Assembly (NCBI RefSeq): GCF_001570605.1
Contig: NZ_BBXG01000019.1
Coordinates: forward strand, 106,835-170,834
DNA length: 64,000 nt
Direction: 5' to 3'
From: Herbidospora cretacea
Lineage (GTDB): Bacteria > Actinomycetota > Actinomycetes > Streptosporangiales > Streptosporangiaceae
Below the pieces are notes generated by a model, which did no database searches, was not told the DNA's origin, and saw only the letters and a program-made list of their open reading frames with translations. The position numbers and the translations under genes are program-made. Shown piece after piece: positions 50,387-60,151 of this stretch. Within the stretch, counting starts at the first letter, position 1; every line of letters starts with the position of its first letter.

Positions 50387-52230
50387 TCGAGGTGGGCGTA
50401 GCGGCCGGGCGGGCCGGAGTGGCCGCCGTCCGCCACCTCGACGCGGAACAGCACGTCGGCTCCCCGTTCGCGCAGGGCGGCCACCCATTTGGCGGGCTCG
50501 TGGACCAGCACGCGCGGGTCGTTCACGGCGCCCGTGACCAGCAAGGGCGGCAGGTCACCGCTGGGGATGTTGTCGTAGGGGGAGTAGGCCAGCATCCACG
50601 TGAAGTCCTCCGGCCGTCGCGGGTCGCCCCACTCGTCCCACTCGTTGACGGTCAGCGGGATGGTGTCGTCGAGCATGGTCGTGACGACGTCCACGAAAGG
50701 GACCTCGGCCACGACCGCGGCCCAGAGGTCGGGGCGCATCCCGTACACGGCGGCTTGGAGGAGGCCGCCCGCCGACAGGCCGCGGGTGGCGATGCGGGAG
50801 ACGCGGCCGGCCAGCAGGTGCTCGGCCGCGGCGATGTGATCGGTGAAGGTGGTGGCCTTGTGGTCCAGGCGGCCGGCCTGCCACCAGGCGCGGCCCATCT
50901 CGCCGCCGCCGCGCACCCCCGCGTGGGCGAAGATCGCTCCTTCGTCGAGGAAGGCCGACAGGGCGGCGTCCCAGACCGGGTCGAAGACGTGCTCGTAGGC
51001 GCCGTAGCCGTAGAGGAGGCAGGGGGCGGTGCCGTTCAACGGCACGTCGCGGCGGCGGACCACGGTGATGGGGATGACCGCGCCGTCGGGGGCGGGGGCC
51101 CAGATGCGTTCGCTGACGTAGCCGTCGAAGCGCGGGTTCTCCTTCAGCAACTCCTGTGCGCCGGTCGCCAGGTTCAGGCTCCACCACTGGGTCGGTTCGC
51201 TGTACGACCCCGTCTCGAAAGTGACCGTCTCGGTCAGGTACTCGTGATTGTGCACAAGAGAGATGCGTCCGCACGGAACCGGAGGATGCACCTCATACGA
51301 CGTCCCGTCGTCTCCAAGCACCCGCAGTAAGGGGTCGCCGCCACGTCGCAGGGTCAGCACCTTGTAGCCGTCGAAGCAGTCGACCGCGTGGATCCGCTCA
51401 CCCGGCAGCGGCGGCACGCCCACCACACGGAACTCCGAGTGGCCGTCGTCGGTCCAGGTCACCAGGCCGTCGAGGGTCGCGTCACAGCGATATTCGATCC
51501 CCGCCCGCCGTCCGCCCACCGACTCCGGCACGCCGTCCACGACCGACCACACCTCTGTCGTGTCGCGGTTCGCGGCGGTGATCAGAAGGTGGGTGCCCGA
51601 GCGGGTCGCCCGCACGGTCAGCTCGAAGCGCCGGTCGCCCTCCCGGAGCACCAGTTCGTCCACACCCGTGGCGATGTCGTATCGGCGTACCTCCCAGGGG
51701 CGGTACACCTCGTCCACCACCGTGTAGTAGAACCACCCGTCGGCCCAGCCACCCGTGTAATAGGTCCGCGGGATGCGCACCGGCAGGTCGGTCATCGTGG
51801 ACAGGTCGCGAAACCGCAGCTCATAGACCTCGTCGCCGGTCACGTCCACCGAATAGGCCAGCCAGCGGTCGTCCGGCGAGACCTCGCGCACGCCGAGCTC
51901 GACGTAGTCGCCGAAGGTGTCCAGGTCGAGAAGCGTCTGGTCAGAACCATCACGCTTTCGTCTGAATTCGCCGAACTCTCTTCCGGTGTCAATTCGCGTG
52001 TAGTAGACAAAGGCCCCATGACGCCAACTGACTGAAGACTCAGTCTCAGGCGTCCGTCCAGCCATTATGGCTGCGAGGTGCTGCCGAAAGGGGGCGGTGT
52101 GGGCGATCCGGGACTCGTAGCGCCGCCGCTCGGAGATGAGCACGTCTCGTACCGCCTCGGGGTCCCGCATCCAGGCGTGGTCGTCGATCCGCTCGATGCC
52201 GTGCAGTTTGTGCACTACCGGGTGTGTCAT
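50335..52230 (-). CDS. S9A prolyl oligopeptidase (oligopeptidase B-like)
   Basis: The 631-residue serine peptidase has the N-terminal seven-bladed propeller (about residues 60-370) and a C-terminal alpha/beta hydrolase domain. The catalytic residues are Ser in RGLSAGG, Asp in NDPRVLVHEP and His in GGHSGPPGRY. It cleaves short peptides in the cytoplasm after Arg/Lys or Pro. ATG 52230 fits the family start (HPVVHKLHGIERIDDHAW). It is divergent from the peptide transporter operon with a 47 bp gap, so both may serve peptide use. Confidence 0.9.
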   Translation of the reverse strand: MTHPVVHKLHGIERIDDHAWMRDPEAVRDVLISERRRYESRIAHTAPFRQHLAAIMAGRTPETESSVSWRHGAFVYYTRIDTGREFGEFRRKRDGSDQTLLDLDTFGDYVELGVREVSPDDRWLAYSVDVTGDEVYELRFRDLSTMTDLPVRIPRTYYTGGWADGWFYYTVVDEVYRPWEVRRYDIATGVDELVLREGDRRFELTVRATRSGTHLLITAANRDTTEVWSVVDGVPESVGGRRAGIEYRCDATLDGLVTWTDDGHSEFRVVGVPPLPGERIHAVDCFDGYKVLTLRRGGDPLLRVLGDDGTSYEVHPPVPCGRISLVHNHEYLTETVTFETGSYSEPTQWWSLNLATGAQELLKENPRFDGYVSERIWAPAPDGAVIPITVVRRRDVPLNGTAPCLLYGYGAYEHVFDPVWDAALSAFLDEGAIFAHAGVRGGGEMGRAWWQAGRLDHKATTFTDHIAAAEHLLAGRVSRIATRGLSAGGLLQAAVYGMRPDLWAAVVAEVPFVDVVTTMLDDTIPLTVNEWDEWGDPRRPEDFTWMLAYSPYDNIPSGDLPPLLVTGAVNDPRVLVHEPAKWVAALRERGADVLFRVEVADGGHSGPPGRYAHLDYEAEIFAFVLEALKKT

Positions 52231-52277
52231 GGCAGGACAGTACCGATTTGGAGCCACTCCCGCCCCCGGAGGTCGAT

Positions 52278-54080
52278 ATGCACCATTTCGTCGTGAAAGT
52301 ACTGACCTTGGCGCTTGCCGGAGGGCTCCTTTCCACCCCGCTCACTCCCACCCCCGCCGCCGCCAAGACCACCTTCACGATCGGCATCCAGTCGGACGTC
52401 GACTCCACGAACCCGTTCACCGGCATCGTCGTGGAGGCCTACGAGACCTACGCGCTCATGTACGACTACCTCACCACCTCCAGCGCCAAGGACGTCTCCC
52501 CCCAGCCCTCCCTCGCCGAGTCCTACAGCGAGGCCCCGGACCAGAAGTCCTGGACGTACAAGATCAGATCCGGGGTGAAGTGGTCGGACGGGCAGCCGCT
52601 GACGGCCCGCGACGCCGCGTACACCTTCAACCGGATCATCGACGGCGACTTCGAGCAGACCAACTACGGCAACTACGTCGCCAACATCGACAAGGCCGAG
52701 GCGGCCGACGACACCACCCTGGTCCTGCACGTCAAGCAGCCGACGCCGATCATGGAACGGCTGGCCGTGCCGATCCTGCCCGAGCACGTCTGGAAGGGCG
52801 TCGACGGGGACGCGGTCAAGTCGTACGCGAACGAGCCCGGGAGCGGCAAGCCCGTGGTGGGTTCCGGGCCCTTCCAACTCGTCGAGCGGCGGAAGGGGCA
52901 GTATCTCCGCTTCGCCGCGAACAAGAACTACTGGCAGGGTGCGCCGAAGTTCGACGAACTGGTCTTCCGCGTGTTCACCAACGCCGACGCCGAGGCGCAG
53001 GCGCTGGTCCGGGGGGAGATCGACTTCGCCTACGACCTGCAGAGCAACGTCTTCAACTCGCTCAACGGCAAGCCGGGTGTGACCACCCGCAGCTCCAAGT
53101 ACTCCGGCTTCAACGAGATCGCCTTCAACACCGGCGCGGCCCTGGCCGACGGCACCGCGATCGGCGACGGCCACGAGGCGCTGAAGAACAAGCAGGTCCG
53201 CCTGGCCATCTCGCACGCCATCGACCGCAAGACCCTCGTCGACCGGGTGCTCAACGGCCACGGCTCGCCCGGTGACTCCTTCATCCCGCCGGTCTATCCG
53301 CTGCTGCACTACACGCCGACCGCGCCGCAGAACTTCGACCTGGCCAAGGCGAACCAGCTGCTCGACGAGGCCGGATATCCGAAGAAGGCCGACGGGACCC
53401 GGTTCGCGCTGCGGCTGTTCTCCCGGCAGGAGTCGCAGGACTCGCAGAGCACCGCCGAGTTCGTCAAGAGCTGGCTGAAGGAGATCGGGATCGACGTCAC
53501 CGTCAAGGTGATGTCGGAGGACACCCTCACCGAGGTGATCGGCCAGGGGAACTACGACATGTTCGAGTGGGGCTGGGTGGTCGAACCCGACCCCGACTAC
53601 CAGATGTCGGTCTTCACCTGCGGCAAGCGCAGCTACAAGGACGGCGACGCCGTCTACGCCGACCTGTCCGACTCGTTCTACTGCAACCCGGCCTACGACG
53701 AGCTCTACGAGCGGCAGGCCGGCGAGACCGACCAGGCCAAGCGCGCCGAGCTGGCCAAGCAGATGCAGCAGCTCGTTCACGACGACGCGGCGTACGCGAT
53801 CACCTATTACTACGACGACCTGGTCGCCTACCGCAGCGACCGGTGGACCGGCTTCACCCCCCAGCCCGACCCCGACGGGTCGCTGCTGTTCCAGTACGGC
53901 GTCCACTCCTACCTGACGATGACTCCCGTCACGGCCCCCGGAAAGACGGCGGCGGAGAAGCCCTCCGACGGCAGCCCGGTCCTCGTCATCGTGATCGTGG
54001 CGGGGGTGCTCCTCATCGTCGGGGCCGGGTTCCTGGTGCTGCGGCGCCGTTCGTCGGTCTCCTCCGACGACCGGGAGTGA
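52278..54080 (+). CDS. Family 5 peptide-binding protein with C-terminal membrane anchor
   Basis: The 600-residue protein has a signal peptide (FVVKVLTLALAGGLLSTPLT, cleavage near AAA) without a lipobox cysteine, then a family 5 oligopeptide-binding fold (PFTGIVVEAYETYALMYDYL, SYSEAPDQKSWTYKIRSGVK). A transmembrane helix (VLVIVIVAGVLLIVGAGFLVL) and a basic tail end the chain. Most Gram-positive binding proteins are N-terminal lipoproteins; this one is held by its C-terminus. GGAGG is 5 nt upstream of ATG 52278. It starts a seven-gene operon with its permeases and ATPases. Confidence 0.92.
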   Translation: MHHFVVKVLTLALAGGLLSTPLTPTPAAAKTTFTIGIQSDVDSTNPFTGIVVEAYETYALMYDYLTTSSAKDVSPQPSLAESYSEAPDQKSWTYKIRSGVKWSDGQPLTARDAAYTFNRIIDGDFEQTNYGNYVANIDKAEAADDTTLVLHVKQPTPIMERLAVPILPEHVWKGVDGDAVKSYANEPGSGKPVVGSGPFQLVERRKGQYLRFAANKNYWQGAPKFDELVFRVFTNADAEAQALVRGEIDFAYDLQSNVFNSLNGKPGVTTRSSKYSGFNEIAFNTGAALADGTAIGDGHEALKNKQVRLAISHAIDRKTLVDRVLNGHGSPGDSFIPPVYPLLHYTPTAPQNFDLAKANQLLDEAGYPKKADGTRFALRLFSRQESQDSQSTAEFVKSWLKEIGIDVTVKVMSEDTLTEVIGQGNYDMFEWGWVVEPDPDYQMSVFTCGKRSYKDGDAVYADLSDSFYCNPAYDELYERQAGETDQAKRAELAKQMQQLVHDDAAYAITYYYDDLVAYRSDRWTGFTPQPDPDGSLLFQYGVHSYLTMTPVTAPGKTAAEKPSDGSPVLVIVIVAGVLLIVGAGFLVLRRRSSVSSDDRE

Positions 54081-54084
54081 ACCG

Positions 54085-55026
54085 GTGCGCGGCTACGTCC
54101 TGAAGAAGGTCGGCTGGTCGATCGGCACGCTGCTGTTCGTCGTGGTCTTCAACTTCTTCCTGTTCCGGCTGCTGCCGGGCGACCCGATCGGCCTCTACAC
54201 CCGTGGCCGGAACATGTCGCCCGACCAGCTCATCCGGCTGCGTCAGCAGCTCAACCGGCCCATCGGCGAACAGTTCATCACCTACCTGTCCAACCCGTTC
54301 GCCTCGACGATCAACTCGACCCGGTTCAACCGGCCCGTCTGGGAGATCATCGGCGAGCGGGTCTGGCCGACCGTGCTGCTCGTCGGGACCGCCGTGCTGG
54401 TCGCGGCGCTCGCCGGGGTGTGGCTGGGCATCCGCAGCGGGTGGCGGCGCGGGTCGCGGTTCGACCGCGTCACCACCGGGACGACCAACACGCTCTACGC
54501 GATGCCGGAGTTCTGGGTCGGCATGATGCTGATCATGTGGCTGCCGTTCTTCCCGAGCGGCGGCATCAACTCGGTGGGCGTGACCGGTTTCCTCCCGACG
54601 GTGGTGGACACGGCCTGGCACCTGGTGCTCCCCGTGACCGCGCTCGCCATCGTCTACCTGGCCGAGTACACCTCGATCATGCGGGCGTCACTGGTCGACG
54701 AACTGCGGCAGGACTACCTCACCCTCGCCCGCGCCAAGGGCCTGCGCGAGGACCTGGTGCGGCGGCGGCACGCCGTGCCCAACGCGCTGCTGCCCACCAT
54801 GACGCTCATCTTCCTCAACCTCGGCTTCGTGATCGGCGGGGCCATCACGGTCGAGTACGTCTTCTCCTGGCCCGGTCTGGGGCTGCTCACCGCCGAGGCG
54901 CTGCGCGGGCCCGACATCCCCCTGCTGCAGGCGGTGTTCCTGCTCTTCTCCCTCGGGGTGATCGTGTTCACACTGCTGGCGGACCTGCTGTACGCCGTGC
55001 TGGACCCACGGGTGAGCACGCAATGA
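54085..55026 (+). CDS. ABC permease, DppB type
   Basis: The 313-residue inner-membrane protein has the family start (LKKVGWSIGTLLFVVVFNFF, FRLLPGDP) and the EAA-loop (DYLTLARAKGLREDLVRRRH), which contacts the ATPases. About six membrane helices are present. GTG 54085 is four bases after the previous stop. It forms the transmembrane channel with the next gene. Confidence 0.92.
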   Translation: MRGYVLKKVGWSIGTLLFVVVFNFFLFRLLPGDPIGLYTRGRNMSPDQLIRLRQQLNRPIGEQFITYLSNPFASTINSTRFNRPVWEIIGERVWPTVLLVGTAVLVAALAGVWLGIRSGWRRGSRFDRVTTGTTNTLYAMPEFWVGMMLIMWLPFFPSGGINSVGVTGFLPTVVDTAWHLVLPVTALAIVYLAEYTSIMRASLVDELRQDYLTLARAKGLREDLVRRRHAVPNALLPTMTLIFLNLGFVIGGAITVEYVFSWPGLGLLTAEALRGPDIPLLQAVFLLFSLGVIVFTLLADLLYAVLDPRVSTQ

Positions 55027-55907
55027 CGGCCATCGCCTGGCAGCGGCGGCGGGCCACGGCGTCCCGGTTCTGGGCGGATTTCCGCTCACACCGGTCGGCC
55101 CTGGTCGGACTGGGCATTCTGCTGTTCTTCGGGCTGGTCGCCGTCTTCGCCTCGGTGCTGGCCGACCCCGCCGGGCTCGACGTGACCAAGGCGACCGCGC
55201 CGGCGCACGCCGCGCCGTCCGGCGACCACTGGCTCGGCACCGACCAGAACGGCCGCTCGGTGCTCACGCTGCTCATCCACGGCACCCGGGTGTCGCTGAT
55301 CGTCGGGCTCGCGGCCACCGCCATCGCGATCGTCATCGGGACGGTCATCGGGATCATGGCCGGGTTCTACGGCGGCTGGGCCCGGTCGACGCTGATGGGG
55401 CTGACCGACTGGTTCCTGGTCATCCCGTTCCTGCCGCTGGCCATCGTGATGGCCACCGTGCTCGGGGCGTCGCTGCTGAACATCATCATCGTCATCGGGG
55501 TCACGTCATGGCCCGGCACCGCCCGGCTGGTCTGCGCGCAGACGCTCAGTGTGCGGGAGCGGCCGTACATGGAACGGGCGCGGGCGCTCGGCGGCGGCGA
55601 CTGGCACCAGATGACCCGGCACATCCTGCCCAACGTGATGCCGCTGGTGCTGGCCCATGTGGTGCTGACCGTGTCGGTGGCGATCCTGTCGGAGACGACC
55701 CTGTCGTTCCTCGGGCTCGGCGACCCGACGCGGCCGTCGTGGGGGTACATCCTCGACAACGCCTACGGGACCGGCGCCATGTCGAACGGCGAGTGGTGGT
55801 TCGTGCTGCCGCCAGGCCTCTGCGTGGTGGCCGTGGTCCTGGCGTTCACGCTGGTCGGGCGGGCTTTGGAGGCCGTGCTCAACCCACGGCTGCGGGAGGG
55901 GTCATGA
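55023..55907 (+). CDS. ABC permease, DppC type
   Basis: The 294-residue protein has a cytoplasmic N-terminus, the DppC motif HWLGTDQNGRSVLTLLIHGT and the EAA-loop PYMERARALGGGDWHQMTRH. It is the second channel subunit. ATG 55023 overlaps the DppB-type stop (ATGA). Confidence 0.92.
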   Translation: MTAIAWQRRRATASRFWADFRSHRSALVGLGILLFFGLVAVFASVLADPAGLDVTKATAPAHAAPSGDHWLGTDQNGRSVLTLLIHGTRVSLIVGLAATAIAIVIGTVIGIMAGFYGGWARSTLMGLTDWFLVIPFLPLAIVMATVLGASLLNIIIVIGVTSWPGTARLVCAQTLSVRERPYMERARALGGGDWHQMTRHILPNVMPLVLAHVVLTVSVAILSETTLSFLGLGDPTRPSWGYILDNAYGTGAMSNGEWWFVLPPGLCVVAVVLAFTLVGRALEAVLNPRLREGS

Positions 55908-56863
55908 GCCTGCTGGAGTTGCGGGACCTGTCGGTCACCTACGCCGGCGACGTCCCGGCCGTGCGCGGGGTCTCGCTGAGCGTCGCGCCGGGCGAGGTGC
56001 TCGGCGTCGCGGGCGAGTCGGGGTGCGGCAAGTCGACCATCACCAACGCGGTGCTGCGGCTGCTGCCGAAGTCGGCGACGGTCGGCGGGTCGGTGCTGCT
56101 CGACGGCGAGGACGTCCACGGGATGTCGTTCGGCCGTCTGCGCGCCGTCAGGTGGGCCACCGCGTCGATCGTCTTCCAGGGGGCGCTGCACTCGCTGAAC
56201 GCGGTGCGGACCATCGGGCGGCAGATCGCCGAACCCATCCTGCTGCACGAGCCGAAGACCTCCCGCAAGGCCGCCGACCTGCGCGTCGGTGAGCTGCTGG
56301 AGCAGGTGGGGCTGCCCGCCCGGCGGGCCCGCGACTACCCCCACCAGCTCTCCGGCGGGCAGCGGCAGCGGGTGATGATCGCACTCGCGCTGGCGTGCCG
56401 GCCGCGGCTCGTCATCGCCGACGAACCGACGACCGCGCTCGACGTGATGGTGCAGGCGCAGGTGCTGCAACTGCTGTCCGGGCTGGTCAAGGACCTGGGG
56501 CTGGCGTTGGTGCTGATCTCGCACGACCTGTCGGTGCTCGGCACGACCTGCGACCGGGTCGCGGTCATGTACGCCGGGAAGGTGGTCGAGGAGGGGCCCG
56601 CCTCGGTGGTGTTCGACGATTCGCGCCATCCCTACAGCGGCGCGCTGGCCGGGGCCTTCCCCCGCGTCGGCGACCCCCGGTTCCGCTACGCGCCCGCCGG
56701 TCTCGCGGGGGATCCTCCGTATCCGGGGGATCTGCCGGCCGGGTGCCCGTTCCATCCCCGGTGCCCGGTGGCGTTCGACCGGTGCTCGGAGGCCGAGGTC
56801 GAGCTGCTCGACGTGGGCGCCGGACGGCGGGCCGCCTGCCTGCGCGCGGGGGAGGCCTCGTGA
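55904..56863 (+). CDS. ABC transporter ATPase, DppD type
   Basis: The 319-residue ATPase has Walker A GESGCGKST, signature LSGGQRQRV, Walker B VIADEPTTALD and the C-terminal oligopeptide-transporter cysteine cluster (CPFHPRCP...C...C) that binds an iron-sulfur cluster in DppD relatives. ATG 55904 has GGGAGGGG before it and overlaps the previous stop (ATGA). Confidence 0.93.
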   Translation: MSLLELRDLSVTYAGDVPAVRGVSLSVAPGEVLGVAGESGCGKSTITNAVLRLLPKSATVGGSVLLDGEDVHGMSFGRLRAVRWATASIVFQGALHSLNAVRTIGRQIAEPILLHEPKTSRKAADLRVGELLEQVGLPARRARDYPHQLSGGQRQRVMIALALACRPRLVIADEPTTALDVMVQAQVLQLLSGLVKDLGLALVLISHDLSVLGTTCDRVAVMYAGKVVEEGPASVVFDDSRHPYSGALAGAFPRVGDPRFRYAPAGLAGDPPYPGDLPAGCPFHPRCPVAFDRCSEAEVELLDVGAGRRAACLRAGEAS

Positions 56864-57792
56864 GCGCGCTGGCCGCACGCGGCGTCCACGTCCGGTTCGG
56901 GGCGGCGCGGGCCGTCGACGGCGTCGACCTGGAGATCGGTTCCGGCGAGATCGTCGCGCTGGTCGGGGAGTCCGGGTGCGGCAAGTCGTCGCTGGCCAGA
57001 GCCCTTCTCGGGCTGGTACGACCGGTGCGGGGCACCGTGGAGTGCGCCGACCGCCCGCTCGACTACCGGCGGCTGAAGGAGTTCCGGCGGCACGTCCAGC
57101 TCGTGCTCCAGGACCCGAGCGGGTCGCTGAACCCCCGCCACACCGTCTACGAGGCGGTGGCCGAGGGGCTCAGGATCCACAAGGTGCCCGGCGACGAGCG
57201 CGAACTCGTCGCGGCGGCGCTGTCCAAGGCCGGGCTGCGCCCGCCCGAGCGGTTCTTCCTCCGCTATCCGCACGAACTGTCCGGCGGCCAGCGCCAGCGG
57301 GTGGTGATCGCCGGGGCGCTCGTGCTGGAGCCCGACGTGCTGGTCGCCGACGAGCCCGTGTCGTCGCTGGACGCCTCGGTGCGCGGGGAGATCCTGGCCC
57401 TGCTGCTCCGGCTGCGGACCGAACTCGGGCTGTCGCTGCTGGTGGTGACGCACGACCTCGGGCTGGCGTGGAACATCGCCGACCGGGTCGCGGTGATGTA
57501 CCTGGGCCGCATCGTCGAGACCGGTGACACGGCGCGGGTGCTGACGTCGCCGCGGCATCCGTACACGAAGGCGCTTCTCTCGGTCGTCCCGGAGATCGCC
57601 CGGCAGGACCCGATCGTCCTGAAGGGTGAGGCGCCCGACCCGTCCCGGATCCCGGCCGGCTGCCGGTTCCGGCCCCGATGCCCCGCCTACGCCGCCGGAC
57701 TCCCCGCCGAGCTGGCGGAACGCTGTGAGAAGGAGACCCTGCCCGTGCTGCCTGCCGACCGCGGCCACCACGCCGCCTGTGTGCTGCCATGA
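56860..57792 (+). CDS. ABC transporter ATPase, DppF type
   Basis: The 310-residue ATPase has Walker A GESGCGKSS, signature LSGGQRQRV, Walker B VADEPVSSLD and a C-terminal cysteine cluster (GCRFRPRCP...C). It pairs with the DppD-type ATPase. GTG 56860 overlaps the previous stop (GTGA). Confidence 0.93.
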   Translation: MSALAARGVHVRFGAARAVDGVDLEIGSGEIVALVGESGCGKSSLARALLGLVRPVRGTVECADRPLDYRRLKEFRRHVQLVLQDPSGSLNPRHTVYEAVAEGLRIHKVPGDERELVAAALSKAGLRPPERFFLRYPHELSGGQRQRVVIAGALVLEPDVLVADEPVSSLDASVRGEILALLLRLRTELGLSLLVVTHDLGLAWNIADRVAVMYLGRIVETGDTARVLTSPRHPYTKALLSVVPEIARQDPIVLKGEAPDPSRIPAGCRFRPRCPAYAAGLPAELAERCEKETLPVLPADRGHHAACVLP

Positions 57793-59069
57793 GCGGCGTC
57801 GGGACGATCTGCTCCGATCTGATCAGGATCGACACCACCAACGAGGGTGACAACCGGGGGCGGGGCGAGCGCGGCGCGGCCGAATACGTGGCGACGCTGC
57901 TGTCCGACGCCGGGGTCCCGGCCACGATCCTCGAGACCTCGCGCGGCCGGTCGAACGTGGTCGCGCGGGTGCGCGGCGCGTCCGACGGCGACCCCTTCCT
58001 GATCCACGGGCATCTCGACGTCGTCCCCGCCCAGGCCGACGACTGGGCGGTGCACCCCTTCTCCGGGGAGATCGTCGACGGGGTGGTGTGGGGGCGCGGC
58101 GCGGTCGACATGAAGGGCACCTGCGCGATGACGCTCGCCCTGGTCCAGGAGTGGGCCGCGCGCGGGGTCCGGCCGTCGCGCGACGTCGTGCTCGCCTTCA
58201 CCGCCGACGAGGAGGCGACCGGCGAATACGGGTCGTACTACCTGGCCAGGGAGCACGCCGCCCTGTTCGAGGGGGTCCGGGAGGCGATCAGCGAGGACGG
58301 CGGCTACTGCGTCGTCCACAACGGACGCCGCATCTACCCCGTGGCCGTCGGCGAGCAGGGCATGGCCTGGATGAGGCTGACCGCGCGGGGGGTCGCCCAG
58401 CACGGGTCGCTCCGGGCGGTGGACAACCCGGTCGCCGAGATGTGCCACGCGATGTCGCGCCTGGCGTCTTACGAGTGGCCGATCCAGCTCACCCCCGGCG
58501 TGGTCAGCATGCTCGACGGGATCTCCCGGGCGCTCGGCCGCGAACTGGACAGGTCCGACCTCGACGGAGAGGCCCGGCGGCTCGGCCAGGTCGGGGAGCT
58601 GTTCGCCCACGTCCTGCGGAACTCGGCGAACGTGACGATGCTGGACGCCGGCTACAAGGTCAACGTCATCCCCGGCTCGGCGTCCGCCCAGGTCGACGGC
58701 CGGTTCCTGCCCGGCTCCCGGGACGACTTCCTGGCCACCGTCGACTCCCTGCTCGGCCCCAAGATCAGCCGCGAGTTCGTCTGCTTCGAGGACGCCCCCG
58801 AGGCCGACCCCGGCGGCCCCACCTTCGACGCGCTCTGCGCCTCACTGGTGGCCGAGGACCCCGAGGCGCTTCCGGTCCCGTACGTGATGAGCGGCGGCAC
58901 CGACGCCAAGGCCTTCCACGAACTCGGCGTCGTGACCTACGGCTTCGCGCCCCTCGCCCTGCCGGAGGGCTTCGACTACAACGCGATGTTCCACGGCGTC
59001 GACGAACGGGTGCCGGTCAGCGCGCTGGAGTTCGGCGTGCGGGTGCTCGACCGCTTCTTCCGCCCGTGA
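57789..59069 (+). CDS. M20 family peptidase/deacylase
   Basis: The 426-residue metallohydrolase has HGHLDVVP, the bridging Asp in GRGAVDMKG, the catalytic Glu pair in TADEEATGEYG, and a late His in NAMFHGVDE. The family includes acetylornithine deacetylase, succinyl-diaminopimelate desuccinylase and dipeptidases. ATG 57789 overlaps the DppF-type stop (ATGA). Its position in the transporter operon suggests that it splits an imported N-acylated amino acid or peptide. Confidence 0.9.
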   Translation: MSGVGTICSDLIRIDTTNEGDNRGRGERGAAEYVATLLSDAGVPATILETSRGRSNVVARVRGASDGDPFLIHGHLDVVPAQADDWAVHPFSGEIVDGVVWGRGAVDMKGTCAMTLALVQEWAARGVRPSRDVVLAFTADEEATGEYGSYYLAREHAALFEGVREAISEDGGYCVVHNGRRIYPVAVGEQGMAWMRLTARGVAQHGSLRAVDNPVAEMCHAMSRLASYEWPIQLTPGVVSMLDGISRALGRELDRSDLDGEARRLGQVGELFAHVLRNSANVTMLDAGYKVNVIPGSASAQVDGRFLPGSRDDFLATVDSLLGPKISREFVCFEDAPEADPGGPTFDALCASLVAEDPEALPVPYVMSGGTDAKAFHELGVVTYGFAPLALPEGFDYNAMFHGVDERVPVSALEFGVRVLDRFFRP

Positions 59070-60097
59070 TCGGCATCTGGTCCCCCGCGACCCTGCGGCA
59101 CGACCCTTCGGCGGAGATCTGGATCGGCCTGCGAACCCCGGGCACGGAGGTGGCCGAACGGGTCCACCGGATCCGCGACGCGGTCGCCGCCGACTGGGTG
59201 CCCGCCGAGGAGGCACCCTGGAGCGCGCTGACCTCGGTCCACTCCGAGGGCCTGCTCCGGCACCTGCGCGACGTCTACGCGGAGTGGGTCGCGGCGGGCT
59301 ACCCGCAGGACCGGGTGGTGCCCTACGTCTTCCCCACCGAGGCGATGCTCGGCGGCCTGCCCGGGCGGCTGCCCGCCGCCGTCCACGGCCGGGCGGGCCG
59401 GTACGCCTACGACACGATGACCCTGGTCGGCCTGGGAACCTGGGAGGCGGCGTTCGCGGCGGCGGGCGCGGCGTGGACGGCGGCCCGGCGGGTCTCTGAC
59501 GGGTTGGTGTACGCCCTCTGCCGCCCGCCCGGCCACCACGCGACGCGGGACGGCTACGGCGGCTCGTGCTACCTGAACAACGCCGCCGTCGCCGCGACGA
59601 CCCTGCTGGCCGAGGGGTGCGCGAAGGTCGCCGTCATCGACGTGGACGCCCACCACGGCAACGGGACCCAGTCGATCTTCTGGGAGCGCGCGGACGTCTT
59701 CTACGGCAGCGTCCACGTCGACCCGGGCGCGGGCTGGTTCCCCCACTACATGGGCTTCGCCGACGAGACCGGCGGCGGGACCAACCTGAACGTCCCCCTC
59801 GCACCGGAATCGGGGGACCCGGCCTGGCTCGCCGGGGTGGCCCGGGTATGCGAGGCGGCGGCCCGCTTCGGCGCGGAGGCCCTGGTCGTGTCGCTGGGGG
59901 TGGACGCCGCCGCCGACGACCCGGAGAGCCCGCTGCGCGTCACCGAGGACGGCTACCTGGAGACCGGCCGGCTGCTGGGCGGACTGGGGCTGCCGACGGT
60001 GGCGGTCCAGGAGGGCGGCTACCACCTGGAGACCCTCGGCCCTCTGGTGGCCACCACCCTGCGAGGGCTCAGCACGTCGAAGCGCGGCGTCGAATAG
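59066..60097 (+). CDS. HDAC-family / acetylpolyamine amidohydrolase-like deacetylase
   Basis: The 343-residue protein has the histone deacetylase fold: PPGHHATRDGYGGSCYLNN, zinc ligands in DVDAHHGNGTQ and the Asp in SLGVDAAADDP, and the catalytic Tyr in EGGYHLETLG. Bacterial members remove acetyl groups from polyamines or other amines. GTG 59066 overlaps the M20 stop (GTGA). It ends the operon, so an imported acetylated amine or peptide is a reasonable substrate (inference). Confidence 0.9.
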   Translation: MIGIWSPATLRHDPSAEIWIGLRTPGTEVAERVHRIRDAVAADWVPAEEAPWSALTSVHSEGLLRHLRDVYAEWVAAGYPQDRVVPYVFPTEAMLGGLPGRLPAAVHGRAGRYAYDTMTLVGLGTWEAAFAAAGAAWTAARRVSDGLVYALCRPPGHHATRDGYGGSCYLNNAAVAATTLLAEGCAKVAVIDVDAHHGNGTQSIFWERADVFYGSVHVDPGAGWFPHYMGFADETGGGTNLNVPLAPESGDPAWLAGVARVCEAAARFGAEALVVSLGVDAAADDPESPLRVTEDGYLETGRLLGGLGLPTVAVQEGGYHLETLGPLVATTLRGLSTSKRGVE

Positions 60098-60151
60098 GAA
60101 CCCAACGGGCCGCGGATCTTCTGGACATCCGTCCCTTCCCGGACGAAATGG

